Origin: Chitinophaga pinensis
GTDB taxonomy: Bacteria > Bacteroidota > Bacteroidia > Chitinophagales > CAIOSU01
Assembly (NCBI GenBank): GCA_945901065.1
Contig: CAMDKI010000006.1
Span: forward strand, 1 to 64,000
DNA length: 64,000 nucleotides
Reading direction: 5' to 3'
Position 1 is the stretch's first letter. Each line of letters starts with the position of its first letter. Below are positions 53,051-62,424 of the stretch, piece after piece. A program made the position numbers and the translations under genes. The notes beneath the pieces are model-generated. The model made no database searches. It saw only the letters and a program-made list of their open reading frames with translations, and was not told the DNA's origin.

Positions 53051-53690
53051 TCCTTGGTTCTTTTTGCCCTATTTACTTGTGCTTGTTGCCGCTGGTTTAT
53101 ATCTATCAACGCATAACAAGGGCGATTTTTTGCTTTGGGTAAATAGCCATCATACTACTGTGTTGGATAACTTCTTTATGCTCACCAATGAACTTGGGGA
53201 GGGTACTTTTTTACTCGTAGCTGCAGGGGCAATGTTTATTTTCACTCGCTATGGCGATGTACTCGCTGGAGTACTCGCTTGGGTTGCAGCAGGATTGATT
53301 ACCCAGTTTCTAAAGCGTCAAGTTTTTCCAGACTACCCAAGGCCCGCTCGCTTTTTCGAGGGCATTAAAGAACTCTACCTGGTACCTGGTGTAAAAATAA
53401 ACGAGGACTTTAGCTTCCCCTCTGGGCATACCACGGTTGCTTTTGCCATATGCACCGTACTAGCACTTTCCGTAAAGAACCATCGATGGGGCTTGTTCTT
53501 TATTGTTATGGCAATCATTGCGGGCTTATCGCGCATATACTTGTCCCAGCACTTTTTAATGGATACCTTTTTGGGTTCTATCATCGGTACCATCATGGGT
53601 ATCGTTATATTCAACCTGTTCCATCTGTATTTGGATAAAAGACCAAACCATTTACTCAATCGCAATTTGCTTAAAAGCTTAAAGGCTTGA
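53031..53690 (+). CDS. PAP2-family membrane phosphatase
   Basis: A 219-residue membrane phosphatase with five or six helices. The three PAP2 signatures are present: KRQVFPDYPRPARF (C1), FPSGHTTVAF (C2) and SRIYLSQHFLMD (C3, with the catalytic His). I use ATG 53031 (MQNLRLNPWFF), which overlaps LptF/G by 20 bases; the longer frame from 52992 would overlap more and has no better context. Likely a lipid phosphatase (undecaprenyl-PP or lipid A type, facing the periplasm). The next gene starts with a TTG that shares bases with its stop (TTGA). Confidence 0.9.
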   Translation: MQNLRLNPWFFLPYLLVLVAAGLYLSTHNKGDFLLWVNSHHTTVLDNFFMLTNELGEGTFLLVAAGAMFIFTRYGDVLAGVLAWVAAGLITQFLKRQVFPDYPRPARFFEGIKELYLVPGVKINEDFSFPSGHTTVAFAICTVLALSVKNHRWGLFFIVMAIIAGLSRIYLSQHFLMDTFLGSIIGTIMGIVIFNLFHLYLDKRPNHLLNRNLLKSLKA

Positions 53691-55411
53691 TAAAAGGTAA
53701 AGCTATATCGCCCTATTGGTTCATTGCCGCACTCGGTGCAATCTTGTTTCTGCCTTTACTTGGCAGTGTGCATTTATTCGATTGGGACGAAATCAACTTT
53801 GCCGAATCGGCGCGCGAAATGTTGATTACTAGCGATTACGGACGAGTAACCATCAACTTCCAGCCCTTTTGGGAAAAGCCGCCGCTGTTTATTTGGTTAC
53901 AGGCCACTAGCATGAAAGTGCTTGGTGTAAACGAATATGCCGCCCGCTTGCCCAACGCCCTATGCGGCATCGCTACTTTGATGGTGTTGTTCCATTATGG
54001 CCGTATGTATCGCAATGCTACATTCGGTTGGTTTTGGGTGTTGGTATATGTGGGAACATGGCTGCCACACGCGTACTTCAAGTCGGGTATCATCGATCCG
54101 GTTTTCAATTTATTCATGCTTTCGGGCATGGTCCATTTAGCCTTATGGGCTGCGGCACAAGGAAACAGGCAATATCGGCACGCTGCATTGGCAGGTTTGT
54201 TTATCGGTTTGGCGGTACTTACAAAAGGGCCTGTTGGGCTTTTGCTGCCAGGGCTAGCGGCAATTGCATTCATGATAGTTAAGCGCCAATGGTTCCTACG
54301 CCCATTGCCGTTATTACTTGCTACAGGGGTATTTTTAGTTACCACCTTTGCTTGGTATGGCGTTGAAACGATGCGCAACGGTTGGTGGTTTTTGGGCGAA
54401 TTTATTACCTACAACCTCCGCCTAGCCCAAACCGAGGATGCCGGCCATGGAGGTTTTCTGTTTTACCATTTTGTGGTGTTATTGTTGGGCTGTTTCCCGG
54501 CTTCACTCTTGATTTTCTATCAGCCCAAACAGCTACCCGAAAGCACGGATACACAAACCAAAAACATGCAACAACTCCATATTTGGATGTGGCTGGCCTT
54601 GGCCATAGTGCTGGTGGTGTTTACCATAGTGCAAACCAAAATTATCCACTACTCTTCGTTTGCATACTTTCCCATTACATTCTTGGCGTCTAGTGCGCTT
54701 TATCGCTGGCAAGAAATGGAGGTTAAGGTTCCCAAAAGCCTCGTGGTTGCCTTAGGTTGTGGGGTAGTATTAATAGGCTCTTCCTTAATGGTGGGGGCAT
54801 TTGCTTTGAGCACTGCCACTGGTATGGCTGGGGTGCTGCGCAACATTACCCTTGCCAATGATGTACCCGATACCCAAACATGGCCCATCTATTTGGCCAT
54901 TATTGGGCTACTATACCTAGTGGTTGCTTTTTCGGGTGTTGTTATTGCCTGGAAAAACCAATTGATGGCAGGGGTTGCCCGAATATTGATTGCTACTGCC
55001 GTTACCATCCAGTTGATATTCATTTTAATGTTACCTTATGTTGAGCAGTTAAGCCAAGGTCCTATGATTGCGTTTGTGCAAGAACAAGCAAAGCAAGATG
55101 TTTACATCTGTGCAATTGGCTTTAAGAGCTATGCCCAATACTATTATGGAGAAAAGCAGCCCGAAGACCTGGCCAGCCCTGAATTGCTAAAAGTAATTGC
55201 GGCATACAAAGACGAGTTTAAAACAGACTATATATCGCCTAAGCAATTTAATGAGTCGGAAATGTTTTGGTATTTATATGGCCAAATTGATAAACCAGTA
55301 GTATTTGTGGCAAAGCGCTATAAAAGCGATAAGATTATGCTCGAGTACCCGCAATTAAAACAAATAGGCGCAGCTGGTGGGTATGTGTTTTTTAGAAGAC
55401 AACCCTTTTGA
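53687..55411 (+). CDS. ArnT-like lipid-linked glycosyltransferase (PMT family)
   Basis: A 574-residue membrane protein with about ten helices. The DWDEINFAESAREM motif (about residues 31-44) in the first outer loop is the acidic catalytic motif of GT83/PMT-type (ArnT) transferases that use a lipid-linked sugar donor, and FWEKPPLFIWLQ follows. The start is the unusual TTG 53687, which overlaps the PAP2 stop by 4 bases. The order LptF/G, PAP2, ArnT-like suggests an envelope unit that dephosphorylates and decorates lipid A or another envelope lipid; the sugar and acceptor are unknown. Confidence 0.88.
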   Translation: MIKGKAISPYWFIAALGAILFLPLLGSVHLFDWDEINFAESAREMLITSDYGRVTINFQPFWEKPPLFIWLQATSMKVLGVNEYAARLPNALCGIATLMVLFHYGRMYRNATFGWFWVLVYVGTWLPHAYFKSGIIDPVFNLFMLSGMVHLALWAAAQGNRQYRHAALAGLFIGLAVLTKGPVGLLLPGLAAIAFMIVKRQWFLRPLPLLLATGVFLVTTFAWYGVETMRNGWWFLGEFITYNLRLAQTEDAGHGGFLFYHFVVLLLGCFPASLLIFYQPKQLPESTDTQTKNMQQLHIWMWLALAIVLVVFTIVQTKIIHYSSFAYFPITFLASSALYRWQEMEVKVPKSLVVALGCGVVLIGSSLMVGAFALSTATGMAGVLRNITLANDVPDTQTWPIYLAIIGLLYLVVAFSGVVIAWKNQLMAGVARILIATAVTIQLIFILMLPYVEQLSQGPMIAFVQEQAKQDVYICAIGFKSYAQYYYGEKQPEDLASPELLKVIAAYKDEFKTDYISPKQFNESEMFWYLYGQIDKPVVFVAKRYKSDKIMLEYPQLKQIGAAGGYVFFRRQPF

Positions 55412-55597
55412 ATGTACGAAGTACGATGTACGATGTACGATTTTAGATTTACGATTGAAGAAATTAGGGATTAAAAAAGAAATGCACCCCACAATCATAA
55501 ACAATAAATTACCCATTCCACAAATCGTAAATCATCAATCTAAAATCAAAAGTAACCCTACCCTCAATCGTAAATCATAAATCTGAAATCGTAAATA
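55412..55597. repeat. Degenerate short-period repeats between convergent genes
   Basis: Units TGTACGA (55415-55441) and TCGTAAATC/CATAAATCTGAAATC (55519-55597) recur with changes. Similar words occur at 30205-30232 and 63796-63810. No gene or terminator seen. Confidence 0.5.
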
Positions 55598-56215
55598 TTA
55601 CCGTCCTTTCTTTGCCAAGGGGAAATTCATGCGATAGCTAACATCCACATCGCCTTTGCTTATCCTATCCAAGCGTTTCTTGAGCAATTGCTTTTTCAAT
55701 GGCTTTAGCTTGTCGGTAAACAATACGCCTTCAATATGGTCGTATTCGTGTTGTATCACACGGGCAGTGAGGCCATCGTAGGTTTCGGTTATCAGTTCAA
55801 AGTTCTCGTTTTGGTACTCAATGGTCACCTTTTCGTGGCGCATTACCTCTTCGTGTATGCCAGGTATGCTCAAGCAACCCTCTTCGTAAGGCCACAGCTT
55901 GCCACCCTCTTCCAAAATGATAGGATTGATAAAGGCTTTGACAATGCCCGTTTCTTGCTCCTCTTTTGTGCTTTTTTTGCGTTTCTTTTTCGGCTTTTCT
56001 CCGTCCTCGTCTTCCTCAAACATCTGTACGGTATCCACCACAAACAAACGAATGGCCAACCCAATTTGGGGGGCAGCCAAACCAACGCCAGGGGCCTTGT
56101 ACATGGTTTCGTACATATTGGCAATAAGTTCTTTCAGGTTCGGGTAGTCGTCCCCAATTTCTTCTGCTTCTTCCCGCAGCACCGGGTCTCCATAAGCTAC
56201 TATTGGTAGTATCAT
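55598..56215 (-). CDS. def: Peptide deformylase with an extra charged insertion
   Basis: A 205-residue metal-dependent deformylase that removes the N-formyl group of new proteins. The three motifs are intact: GVGLAAPQIG (43-52), EGCLSIPG (112-119, C114) and QHEYDHIEG (155-163, H156, E157, H160). Between motif 1 and motif 2, residues about 64-89 form a very charged run (EEDEDGEKPKKKRKKSTKEE) that is absent from E. coli Def and may be a surface loop or ribosome/RNA-contact arm. It overlaps the ruvX stop by 4 bases. Cytoplasmic. Confidence 0.96.
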   Translation of the reverse strand: MILPIVAYGDPVLREEAEEIGDDYPNLKELIANMYETMYKAPGVGLAAPQIGLAIRLFVVDTVQMFEEDEDGEKPKKKRKKSTKEEQETGIVKAFINPIILEEGGKLWPYEEGCLSIPGIHEEVMRHEKVTIEYQNENFELITETYDGLTARVIQHEYDHIEGVLFTDKLKPLKKQLLKKRLDRISKGDVDVSYRMNFPLAKKGR

Positions 56216-56628
56216 TTTCCTATGCTTTCCATATAATCCTGCAAAATAATCGTAGCGCTAACTACATCCAAATTTTCCTTCTTTTGGCGGTCTTTCTTTT
56301 TCATGCCACTTTGCACCATACTCGCCGAAGCCCGTTTGCTGCTAAACGTCTCGTCTACCAACTCAACGGGTATGTTGGGGAACGTTTTTTTTAGAAACCG
56401 CACAAAATTGTACACCATCTCCGCGCTTTGCGACGGGGTATCATCTAACCGCAAAGGCTCACCAATAACGAACGTCTCCACGGTCTCCTTACTCAAATAA
56501 TCTTTTAAGAACGGCATTAGTTCCTGAGTAGGCACTGTTTTTAGGCCCGTTGCAATAATCTGCATCGGGTCAGTTACCGCTATCCCGCATCTTTTACCCC
56601 CATAATCAATAGCCAATATGCGCGCCAT
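56212..56628 (-). CDS. ruvX: Holliday junction resolvase-like protein RuvX/YqgF
   Basis: A 138-residue RNase H-fold nuclease. I choose ATG 56628 (MARILAIDYGGKRCG) rather than 56649, since the shorter start matches the family. Catalytic Asp8 is in AIDYG, and VIGEPLRLDD (about residues 61-70) and VDETFSSKRA (about 99-108) give the remaining acidic groups. RuvX/YqgF is reported to act on rRNA or DNA junctions. It overlaps def by 4 bases, and a TATCTTTG box with TTG 23 bases upstream lies at 56637-56670. Confidence 0.93.
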   Translation of the reverse strand: MARILAIDYGGKRCGIAVTDPMQIIATGLKTVPTQELMPFLKDYLSKETVETFVIGEPLRLDDTPSQSAEMVYNFVRFLKKTFPNIPVELVDETFSSKRASASMVQSGMKKKDRQKKENLDVVSATIILQDYMESIGK

Positions 56629-56636
56629 AGTGGGTG

Positions 56637-56670
56637 CAAAGATAGGCATACTTTAATTTTCCATTACCAA
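56637..56670 (-). promoter_or_regulatory. Promoter of the ruvX-def operon
   Basis: On the minus strand TTG (56668-56670), 23 bases, then TATCTTTG (56637-56644), 8 bases before ATG 56628. The spacer is at the long end of the usual range. Confidence 0.55.
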
Positions 56671-56757
56671 ACAAACAAAATCTGCTGGTTTGTGCCCCAA
56701 ATTCAATATTTTTAAACATTAGCCGTTACTAGTGCATCATTCATCCTCAACCTCCTC

Positions 56758-58848
56758 ATGAAATTTTTACAACCATTTTTGCTGATAGCTTTATTGCTAT
56801 CAACTTCCCTCAGTCTTTTTGCAAAAACCACCACCCGAGACTACGCCAGTAATGTAACCATAGCCCGCGACAAGTGGGGTGTGCCGCACATTTATGGCAA
56901 AACCGACCCTGACGTAGCATATGGCCTTGCTTGGGCGCATGCCGAAGACGACTTTAAGACTATAGAAGAAACGGTGCTGATGACCAAAGGCATGAATGGC
57001 CTAATAAATGGTAAAGACGGTGCCACTACTGATTTTTTTGTGCACGCTATGGGCATCAATAAGTTGGTTGATAGCAAATATGAAACTGATATAACACCAG
57101 AGTTTAAACGATACTTGGATGGCTATGCCGCTGGATTAAACGCCTTTGTAGCTGCCCACCCCAAACAGGTACGAATTAAAAAGGCCTTCCCAGTTACGGG
57201 TAAGGATATGATAAAAGGCTATACACTGCGCATGATATTGATATCGAACGCACATGGCAAGGTAAAGGATATAGTGAAAGGTGAGTTTGATATACCGGAA
57301 GCCAAAGGCTCTAATGCCTTTGCACTGACAGCACCCAAAACCACTAATGGCAATACCATGCTTTGCGTAAATCCACATGTTCCCTTCGAAGGAGCTTTCT
57401 CGTGGTATGAGGCACACTTAAAAAGTGATGAAGGATTGGATATAATGGGCGCGCTTTTCCCAGGTGGTGTAACTATCTTCTTGGGAACGAATCAAAACCT
57501 CGGATGGGCGCATACTTGGAACGGCTTGTTCCTTACCGATGTATATTACCTAAAAATGAACCCCAACAAAAAGAACCAATATTGGTACAATGGCCAATGG
57601 GAAGAATTAGAATTGGCCAAAGCCAAACTAGTGGTAAAACTTAAAAAATTCTTGCCGAGAATACCCGTAGGCAAAAAAATATACTGGAGCAAATTCGGCC
57701 CAACATTTGAATCGCCGAATGGTGATTTTTACTCCATCCGCTTTGCGTCGAATATGGATATACGGGCTGCCGAGCAATGGTACCGAATGAACAAGGCCAG
57801 TAACAAAGAAGAATTTATGAATGCCGTAAAAATGAATGCCTTGTGCCGCTTTCATATCATATACGCCGATAAAGCAGGCAACGTAAGCTTTTTTGACAAT
57901 GGCATGATACCGATGCGCGACAATAGCCTTGATTGGACATTGCCCCTACGCGGCGATACTAGCTTGTACCTTTGGAAAACTTGGTACCCTACCGACAGTT
58001 TACCCCAAGTGCACAACCCCAGTTGTGGCTGGGTATACAACACAAACAATTCAACGTACGATGCTACTTGCTCCGAAGAGAATATACCAGTGGGCACCTT
58101 CTCTAAAAACATGGGTTTCCGCACCGGGAACAACAATAGGGCCGACCGCTTTAAAGCACTCATGCAGCAATATACTAAGGTTAGTTTTGAGGATATGAAA
58201 CTGATTAAATTCGACAATAGCTATCCGGCAAACAGTGAATTTGTAAAATCGGTTTTGAGCCAATTGAATGCCGATTTTGGCAAGCCGGAGCTAAACGCCC
58301 TGCGCGACAGAATGCTCAATTGGAACCTTGCAGCTACGCCTGACAACGAAGATGCAGTGCTGTTCTTGGTAGCTATTGAATACATCTTTAAGAAAAAAGA
58401 CTACGACGATAATCAATTTCGCGGAGGCATTGAAATTGGTAAAGAACTCATGAGCGAAGCCTTAGCATATGCCCATACCAACCTAACCACCCACTTTGGT
58501 AGCACAAAAGTGCCGCTGAAGGATGTGCAGCGCATAAAACGCGGCATAGTAGATGTGCCAATGCCTGGTTTCCCAGATGCTATTGCCGCCAATTATAGCA
58601 AGCAAAATAAGGAAAACGGCAAATACTATGGGTACATTGGCGATTCATATACCATGCTTGTTGAGTATGGCCCCAATGGCCCTGTGCGTATAGAAACTTT
58701 GAGCCCTTATGGCAGCAGTGCAATGCCCGACAGCCCACATTATACTGACCAGTTGCCGTTGTTCTCGAAACAACAAACCAAGGTAATGACCCTGGATTGG
58801 GAACAGATTAAGAAGGATGCTGAACGCATTTACCAACCCGGTAAATAA
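56758..58848 (+). CDS. Penicillin acylase family Ntn-hydrolase, exported
   Basis: A 696-residue precursor with signal peptide (MKFLQPFLLIALLLSTSLSLFAK). The alpha part has VTIARDKWGVPHIYGKTDPD and GLAWAHAEDDF; the autocleavage site is before S185 in KGSNAFAL, which becomes the N-terminal nucleophile of the beta chain. It belongs to the penicillin/AHL acylase group that splits amide bonds of penicillins, acyl-homoserine lactones or aculeacin-like lipids in the periplasm. Substrate cannot be read from the sequence. It is transcribed alone on the plus strand, divergent from ruvX-def. Confidence 0.92.
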   Translation: MKFLQPFLLIALLLSTSLSLFAKTTTRDYASNVTIARDKWGVPHIYGKTDPDVAYGLAWAHAEDDFKTIEETVLMTKGMNGLINGKDGATTDFFVHAMGINKLVDSKYETDITPEFKRYLDGYAAGLNAFVAAHPKQVRIKKAFPVTGKDMIKGYTLRMILISNAHGKVKDIVKGEFDIPEAKGSNAFALTAPKTTNGNTMLCVNPHVPFEGAFSWYEAHLKSDEGLDIMGALFPGGVTIFLGTNQNLGWAHTWNGLFLTDVYYLKMNPNKKNQYWYNGQWEELELAKAKLVVKLKKFLPRIPVGKKIYWSKFGPTFESPNGDFYSIRFASNMDIRAAEQWYRMNKASNKEEFMNAVKMNALCRFHIIYADKAGNVSFFDNGMIPMRDNSLDWTLPLRGDTSLYLWKTWYPTDSLPQVHNPSCGWVYNTNNSTYDATCSEENIPVGTFSKNMGFRTGNNNRADRFKALMQQYTKVSFEDMKLIKFDNSYPANSEFVKSVLSQLNADFGKPELNALRDRMLNWNLAATPDNEDAVLFLVAIEYIFKKKDYDDNQFRGGIEIGKELMSEALAYAHTNLTTHFGSTKVPLKDVQRIKRGIVDVPMPGFPDAIAANYSKQNKENGKYYGYIGDSYTMLVEYGPNGPVRIETLSPYGSSAMPDSPHYTDQLPLFSKQQTKVMTLDWEQIKKDAERIYQPGK

Positions 58849-58989
58849 CTGCCTTTTTGAACTTGGAATAAAAAGGTTATCATCCTCTGCGTGATGAATA
58901 GGATTACATAACTTGACCTAATGGAGCAGCTATGCGGCACAATTTTCACCTCTCTTCATCAGCATGGGCTATTGACCAAGATATTTCCT

Positions 58990-58997
58990 TAATTTTG
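58990..58997 (+). promoter_or_regulatory. Minus-seven box next to the rpe start
   Basis: TAATTTTG lies 5 bases before ATG 59003. The nearest TTG upstream (58972-58974) gives a spacer of 15, a little short. Confidence 0.45.
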
Positions 58998-59002
58998 AAG
59001 GC

Positions 59003-59653
59003 ATGAAGCATTTGGTAGCCCCTTCTATTCTTTCGGCCAACTTTGCTTGGTTGGGCCGAGACATCGAAATGTTGAACGAAAGCGAAGCCGATTGGGTGCA
59101 CGTTGACGTAATGGATGGTCGTTTTGTGCCGAATATTTCCTTCGGCATCAGCGTGCTGAAAGACATTGCACCGCTATCTACCAAGTTTTTGGATGTGCAC
59201 TTAATGATAGTGGAGCCCGAAAAGTATATCCAAGATTTTTATCAAGCTGGTGCACAGCAACTTACTATACATATTGAGGCTTGCTTGCACTTGCATAGCG
59301 CCATACAGCAAATAAAAGCTACTGGCATGAAAGCTGGCGTGGCCATTAATCCGCACACGCCTGTAAGCGCTTTGGAAGAAATTTTGCCTGAGTTGGACGT
59401 AGTATGCTTAATGAGCGTAAACCCCGGGTTTGGTGGGCAAAAGTTTATACAAGCTACGTTGCAAAAAATTGGCAAACTAAAAAAGCTGATAGCGGAAACC
59501 GGCTCGCATGCCCTGATAGAGATTGATGGTGGCGTAGATGCAAACAATGCAGCCATTATAGTAGGGGCTGGTGCCGATGTAATAGTTGCGGGCAGTGCCG
59601 TGTTTAAAGCACCCAACCCTAAGGCGATGATAAGCCAACTAAAAAATGTGTAA
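59003..59653 (+). CDS. rpe: Ribulose-phosphate 3-epimerase
   Basis: A 216-residue TIM-barrel enzyme that interconverts ribulose 5-phosphate and xylulose 5-phosphate in the pentose phosphate pathway. Key stretches: SILSANFAWLG, the metal-ligand HVDVMDGRFVPN (about residues 33-44), DVHLMIVEP (about 66-74), VNPGFGGQKF (about 139-148) and the catalytic EIDGGV (about 173-178). Complete and close to the family length. The TonB receptor gene begins 38 bases after its stop and may be in the same transcript, though the functions do not suggest a link. Cytoplasmic. Confidence 0.96.
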   Translation: MKHLVAPSILSANFAWLGRDIEMLNESEADWVHVDVMDGRFVPNISFGISVLKDIAPLSTKFLDVHLMIVEPEKYIQDFYQAGAQQLTIHIEACLHLHSAIQQIKATGMKAGVAINPHTPVSALEEILPELDVVCLMSVNPGFGGQKFIQATLQKIGKLKKLIAETGSHALIEIDGGVDANNAAIIVGAGADVIVAGSAVFKAPNPKAMISQLKNV

Positions 59654-59691
59654 ATAAATACCAAGTTCGCCTGAAATACGTTAATGCTTTG

Positions 59692-62250
59692 ATGTTTCGA
59701 AACGCACTCCTAATTTCCATAATGCTCCTGCTAGGCCTTAGCCAAGTAGCTGCTCAAATAAGTTTTGCAACGTTATACGGCTCGGTTAAAGACCAACAAG
59801 GCGACCCGCTATATACGGCTCAAGTTTATTATTTAGTTAATGGACGTGCAATAGGAACAAATACCGATGAAAGGGGGCGGTTTACGTTAAAAATACCAGC
59901 CAAAGTTACCCTAACTATCATCACCAACTATCTGGGTTTTAATGCCGATTCAGTTAAAGTAAATCTGGAGCCAAACGAGTCGTTTGAACTAAATTTTTGG
60001 CTAAAACAGGGCATTAATATACCCATGGTCGAAATTGAGGCTTACAAGAAAGATACTGTTAAATATGGCGACACTAGAGATATACCAAGCACCATAGTAA
60101 TAAACGTTAAAAACGCTTATGCGCTTCCAACTATATTACAAGACGACATTTCTGGATTGATAAAGTCACAAGCTGTTGTATCGAGTAATAATGAATTGAG
60201 TAGCTCATACAGTGTGCGCGGCGGCAATTATGATGAGAACTTAGTGTATGTGAACGGCTTTGAGGTGTATCGCCCGTTTTTGATTCGCAGCGGACAGCAA
60301 GAGGGGTTAAGTTTTGCCAATCCTCACATGGTCGATTCGTTGTTATTTTCGGCGGGTGGTTTCCAAGCCCAGTATGGCGATAAAATGTCGTCGGTGTTGG
60401 CAGCTTGGTACAAACAACCCGACTCGCTAAGCGTATCCATGGGCATTGGTTTGTTGGGAGGCTCATTGAACATTGGAGGCGCTATTAAGAATAAGGCAGG
60501 CGAAAAGAAGTTTACCTTTATAACTGGCATCAGATATAAGAGCAATCAATACATATTAAAAAGCCTCGAAACTCAAGGACAATACAACCCTTCCTTTCTT
60601 GATTTGCAAGGTTTCTTCACTTACAGATTCAATGATAAGTTGCGCATAGAGTATATCACCAACTTCGCTCGAAACCGCTTTGCGTTTAAGCCCGTAGATA
60701 GAGAAACTACCTTTGGAGTAGTAAACCAAGTGTTGCGCCTTAATATCTTTTTCGATGGGCAAGAAAGCGACAGTTACCAAACCTATATGAACGGGTTTGC
60801 AATAGTACAGAACCCAAATCCTAAGTTGGAGCTGCGCTGGATGGCATCGGCATATATAAGCCAAGAGAACGAGCGATTTGACATATTGGGCGAGTATTTT
60901 ATAGGTGAAGTAGAAAACGACCTCGGAGACGAAAATTTTGGCCAAGTGCGGTATAGCCTTGGTGTAGGCGGCTTGCAAAACTTTGCCCGAAACCAATTGG
61001 ACTGGACCGTGGTAAATGCCGAGCACAAGGGCACCAACACCCAAGGTAACCATACACTTGATTGGGGTCTGAAGTACCAGCGCGAAATAATAAAAGACAA
61101 AATAAACCAATGGGAGCGCATTGATAGCGCAGGCTACTCTTTGCCATACAGCAGCAGCGAAGTACTGATTGACAATGTACTAAAATCGTCGTTTAACCTT
61201 AGCTCAAACCGTTTCAGTGGCTACCTTCAAGATACTTGGTTAATTGATGCCAGTAGGGCCATACGCTTCAATTACGGTGCCCGATTTACGTATTGGGATG
61301 TAAATAAGGAGTTTGTAATAAGTCCAAGGGCCCAGTTCTCATACCGCCCCACTTTAAAAAACAGGAAACGCGAAATAATCATTACCGCTGCCAGTGGCTT
61401 GTATGCCCAACCGCCATTTTATCGAGAAATGCGCAACCTAGAAGGGGTGGTGAATACCGACCTCAAAGCCCAAAAATCGGTGCATGCGGTGTTGGGTTTC
61501 AATTATGGCTTTCAGGTGTTTAAGCGCCCGTTTAGGTTCATTACTGAGGTGTACTATAAATACCTGTACGATGTGGTGCCTTACGAATTTGATAATGTAC
61601 TCATAAGGTACACTGGGCGCAACAATGCAACCGGCTATGTAGCTGGTGTTGATTTGCGTTTAGCTGGCCAGTTGGTTGAAGACTTGGAGTCGTACATTAG
61701 CTTGAGCGTATTGGGCACTTCAGAAAACATTCAAGGCGACTTTTACGACGTGTACCTAGATGCTCAAGGCAACCAGGTAACTGCCAACTCAAGCGATGTG
61801 GTAAAATCGGAGCGCCGCTACCCGGGCAACATACCGCGCCCTACCGACCAGCGAGTTATGTTCAATATGTTCTTTCAAGACTATTTGCCCAAGAACCGTA
61901 ATTTTAAAATGCACTTAAATTTGGTGTTTGCCAGCGGCTTGCCCTTTGGACCGCCAGACAACGATCGCTACCGCGACACCCTGCGCATACCACCATACCG
62001 TAGGGTAGATATTGGTTTCAGCGCACAGTTATACAACCGTGCATCCTTCACTAAAAAGAAACGCGAACCTAAAAAAATAGGAAAAGCTTTCGAAGATGTT
62101 TGGGCAACCCTTGAGGTATTCAACCTATTAGGCATTAATAACACCATATCTTACTTATGGGTAAAAGACCTTAACAACACCACCTACGCAGTGCCCAACT
62201 ACCTTACCGCCCGGCTGTTCAATTTCAGGCTGGTATTTAAGTTTAGTTAG
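59692..62250 (+). CDS. TonB-dependent receptor (carboxypeptidase-regulatory type)
   Basis: An 852-residue outer membrane receptor. Signal peptide (MFRNALLISIMLLLGLSQVAA), a carboxypeptidase-regulatory-like domain (about residues 25-105), a plug (about 130-230, with SSYSVRGGNYDENLVYVNGF and GGFQAQYGDKMSSVLAAWYK), then a long barrel ending in LTARLFNFRLVFKFS. The start used is ATG 59692; one codon upstream is a TTG. It lacks a SusD partner and its ligand is not evident. The plug is of the type with NxxNVYVDGF-like loops found for peptide or unknown substrates. Confidence 0.9.
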   Translation: MFRNALLISIMLLLGLSQVAAQISFATLYGSVKDQQGDPLYTAQVYYLVNGRAIGTNTDERGRFTLKIPAKVTLTIITNYLGFNADSVKVNLEPNESFELNFWLKQGINIPMVEIEAYKKDTVKYGDTRDIPSTIVINVKNAYALPTILQDDISGLIKSQAVVSSNNELSSSYSVRGGNYDENLVYVNGFEVYRPFLIRSGQQEGLSFANPHMVDSLLFSAGGFQAQYGDKMSSVLAAWYKQPDSLSVSMGIGLLGGSLNIGGAIKNKAGEKKFTFITGIRYKSNQYILKSLETQGQYNPSFLDLQGFFTYRFNDKLRIEYITNFARNRFAFKPVDRETTFGVVNQVLRLNIFFDGQESDSYQTYMNGFAIVQNPNPKLELRWMASAYISQENERFDILGEYFIGEVENDLGDENFGQVRYSLGVGGLQNFARNQLDWTVVNAEHKGTNTQGNHTLDWGLKYQREIIKDKINQWERIDSAGYSLPYSSSEVLIDNVLKSSFNLSSNRFSGYLQDTWLIDASRAIRFNYGARFTYWDVNKEFVISPRAQFSYRPTLKNRKREIIITAASGLYAQPPFYREMRNLEGVVNTDLKAQKSVHAVLGFNYGFQVFKRPFRFITEVYYKYLYDVVPYEFDNVLIRYTGRNNATGYVAGVDLRLAGQLVEDLESYISLSVLGTSENIQGDFYDVYLDAQGNQVTANSSDVVKSERRYPGNIPRPTDQRVMFNMFFQDYLPKNRNFKMHLNLVFASGLPFGPPDNDRYRDTLRIPPYRRVDIGFSAQLYNRASFTKKKREPKKIGKAFEDVWATLEVFNLLGINNTISYLWVKDLNNTTYAVPNYLTARLFNFRLVFKFS

Positions 62251-62263
62251 CGGTTTCGTCAAC

Positions 62264-62298
62264 TAACCTCTACCTCAGGGAGAGGAACTTACGTGTTT
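62264..62298 (+). repeat. CCTCACCTAACC-family repeat, degenerate copy D
   Basis: Reads taacctctacctcaggg, gagaggaacttacgtgttt. The tail matches gagagggacttacatagttt of copy A, supporting a common family. Confidence 0.55.
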
Positions 62299-62412
62299 CG
62301 AAAGTTACCTCTTCCTTAAAATTCAGCATAATTTTGAATTTTAAATTTTAAATTTTTAATTCCCCACCCCAAATCTTGTGTCTTGCGTCTTATATCTTGT
62401 GTCTAAAAAGGG

Positions 62413-62420
62413 TAACTTTG
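62413..62420 (+). promoter_or_regulatory. Minus-seven box next to the cystathionine beta-synthase start
   Basis: TAACTTTG lies 4 bases before ATG 62425, so the mRNA should be leaderless or nearly so. No TTG at the ideal distance; the upstream bases are TCTTGTGTC-type repeats. Confidence 0.5.
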
Positions 62421-62424
62421 CCAT

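Noticed and set aside
60556..61110. Antisense ORF of 184 codons in the second TonB receptor
   Set aside because: It overlaps a long, well-supported barrel and shows no family pattern.
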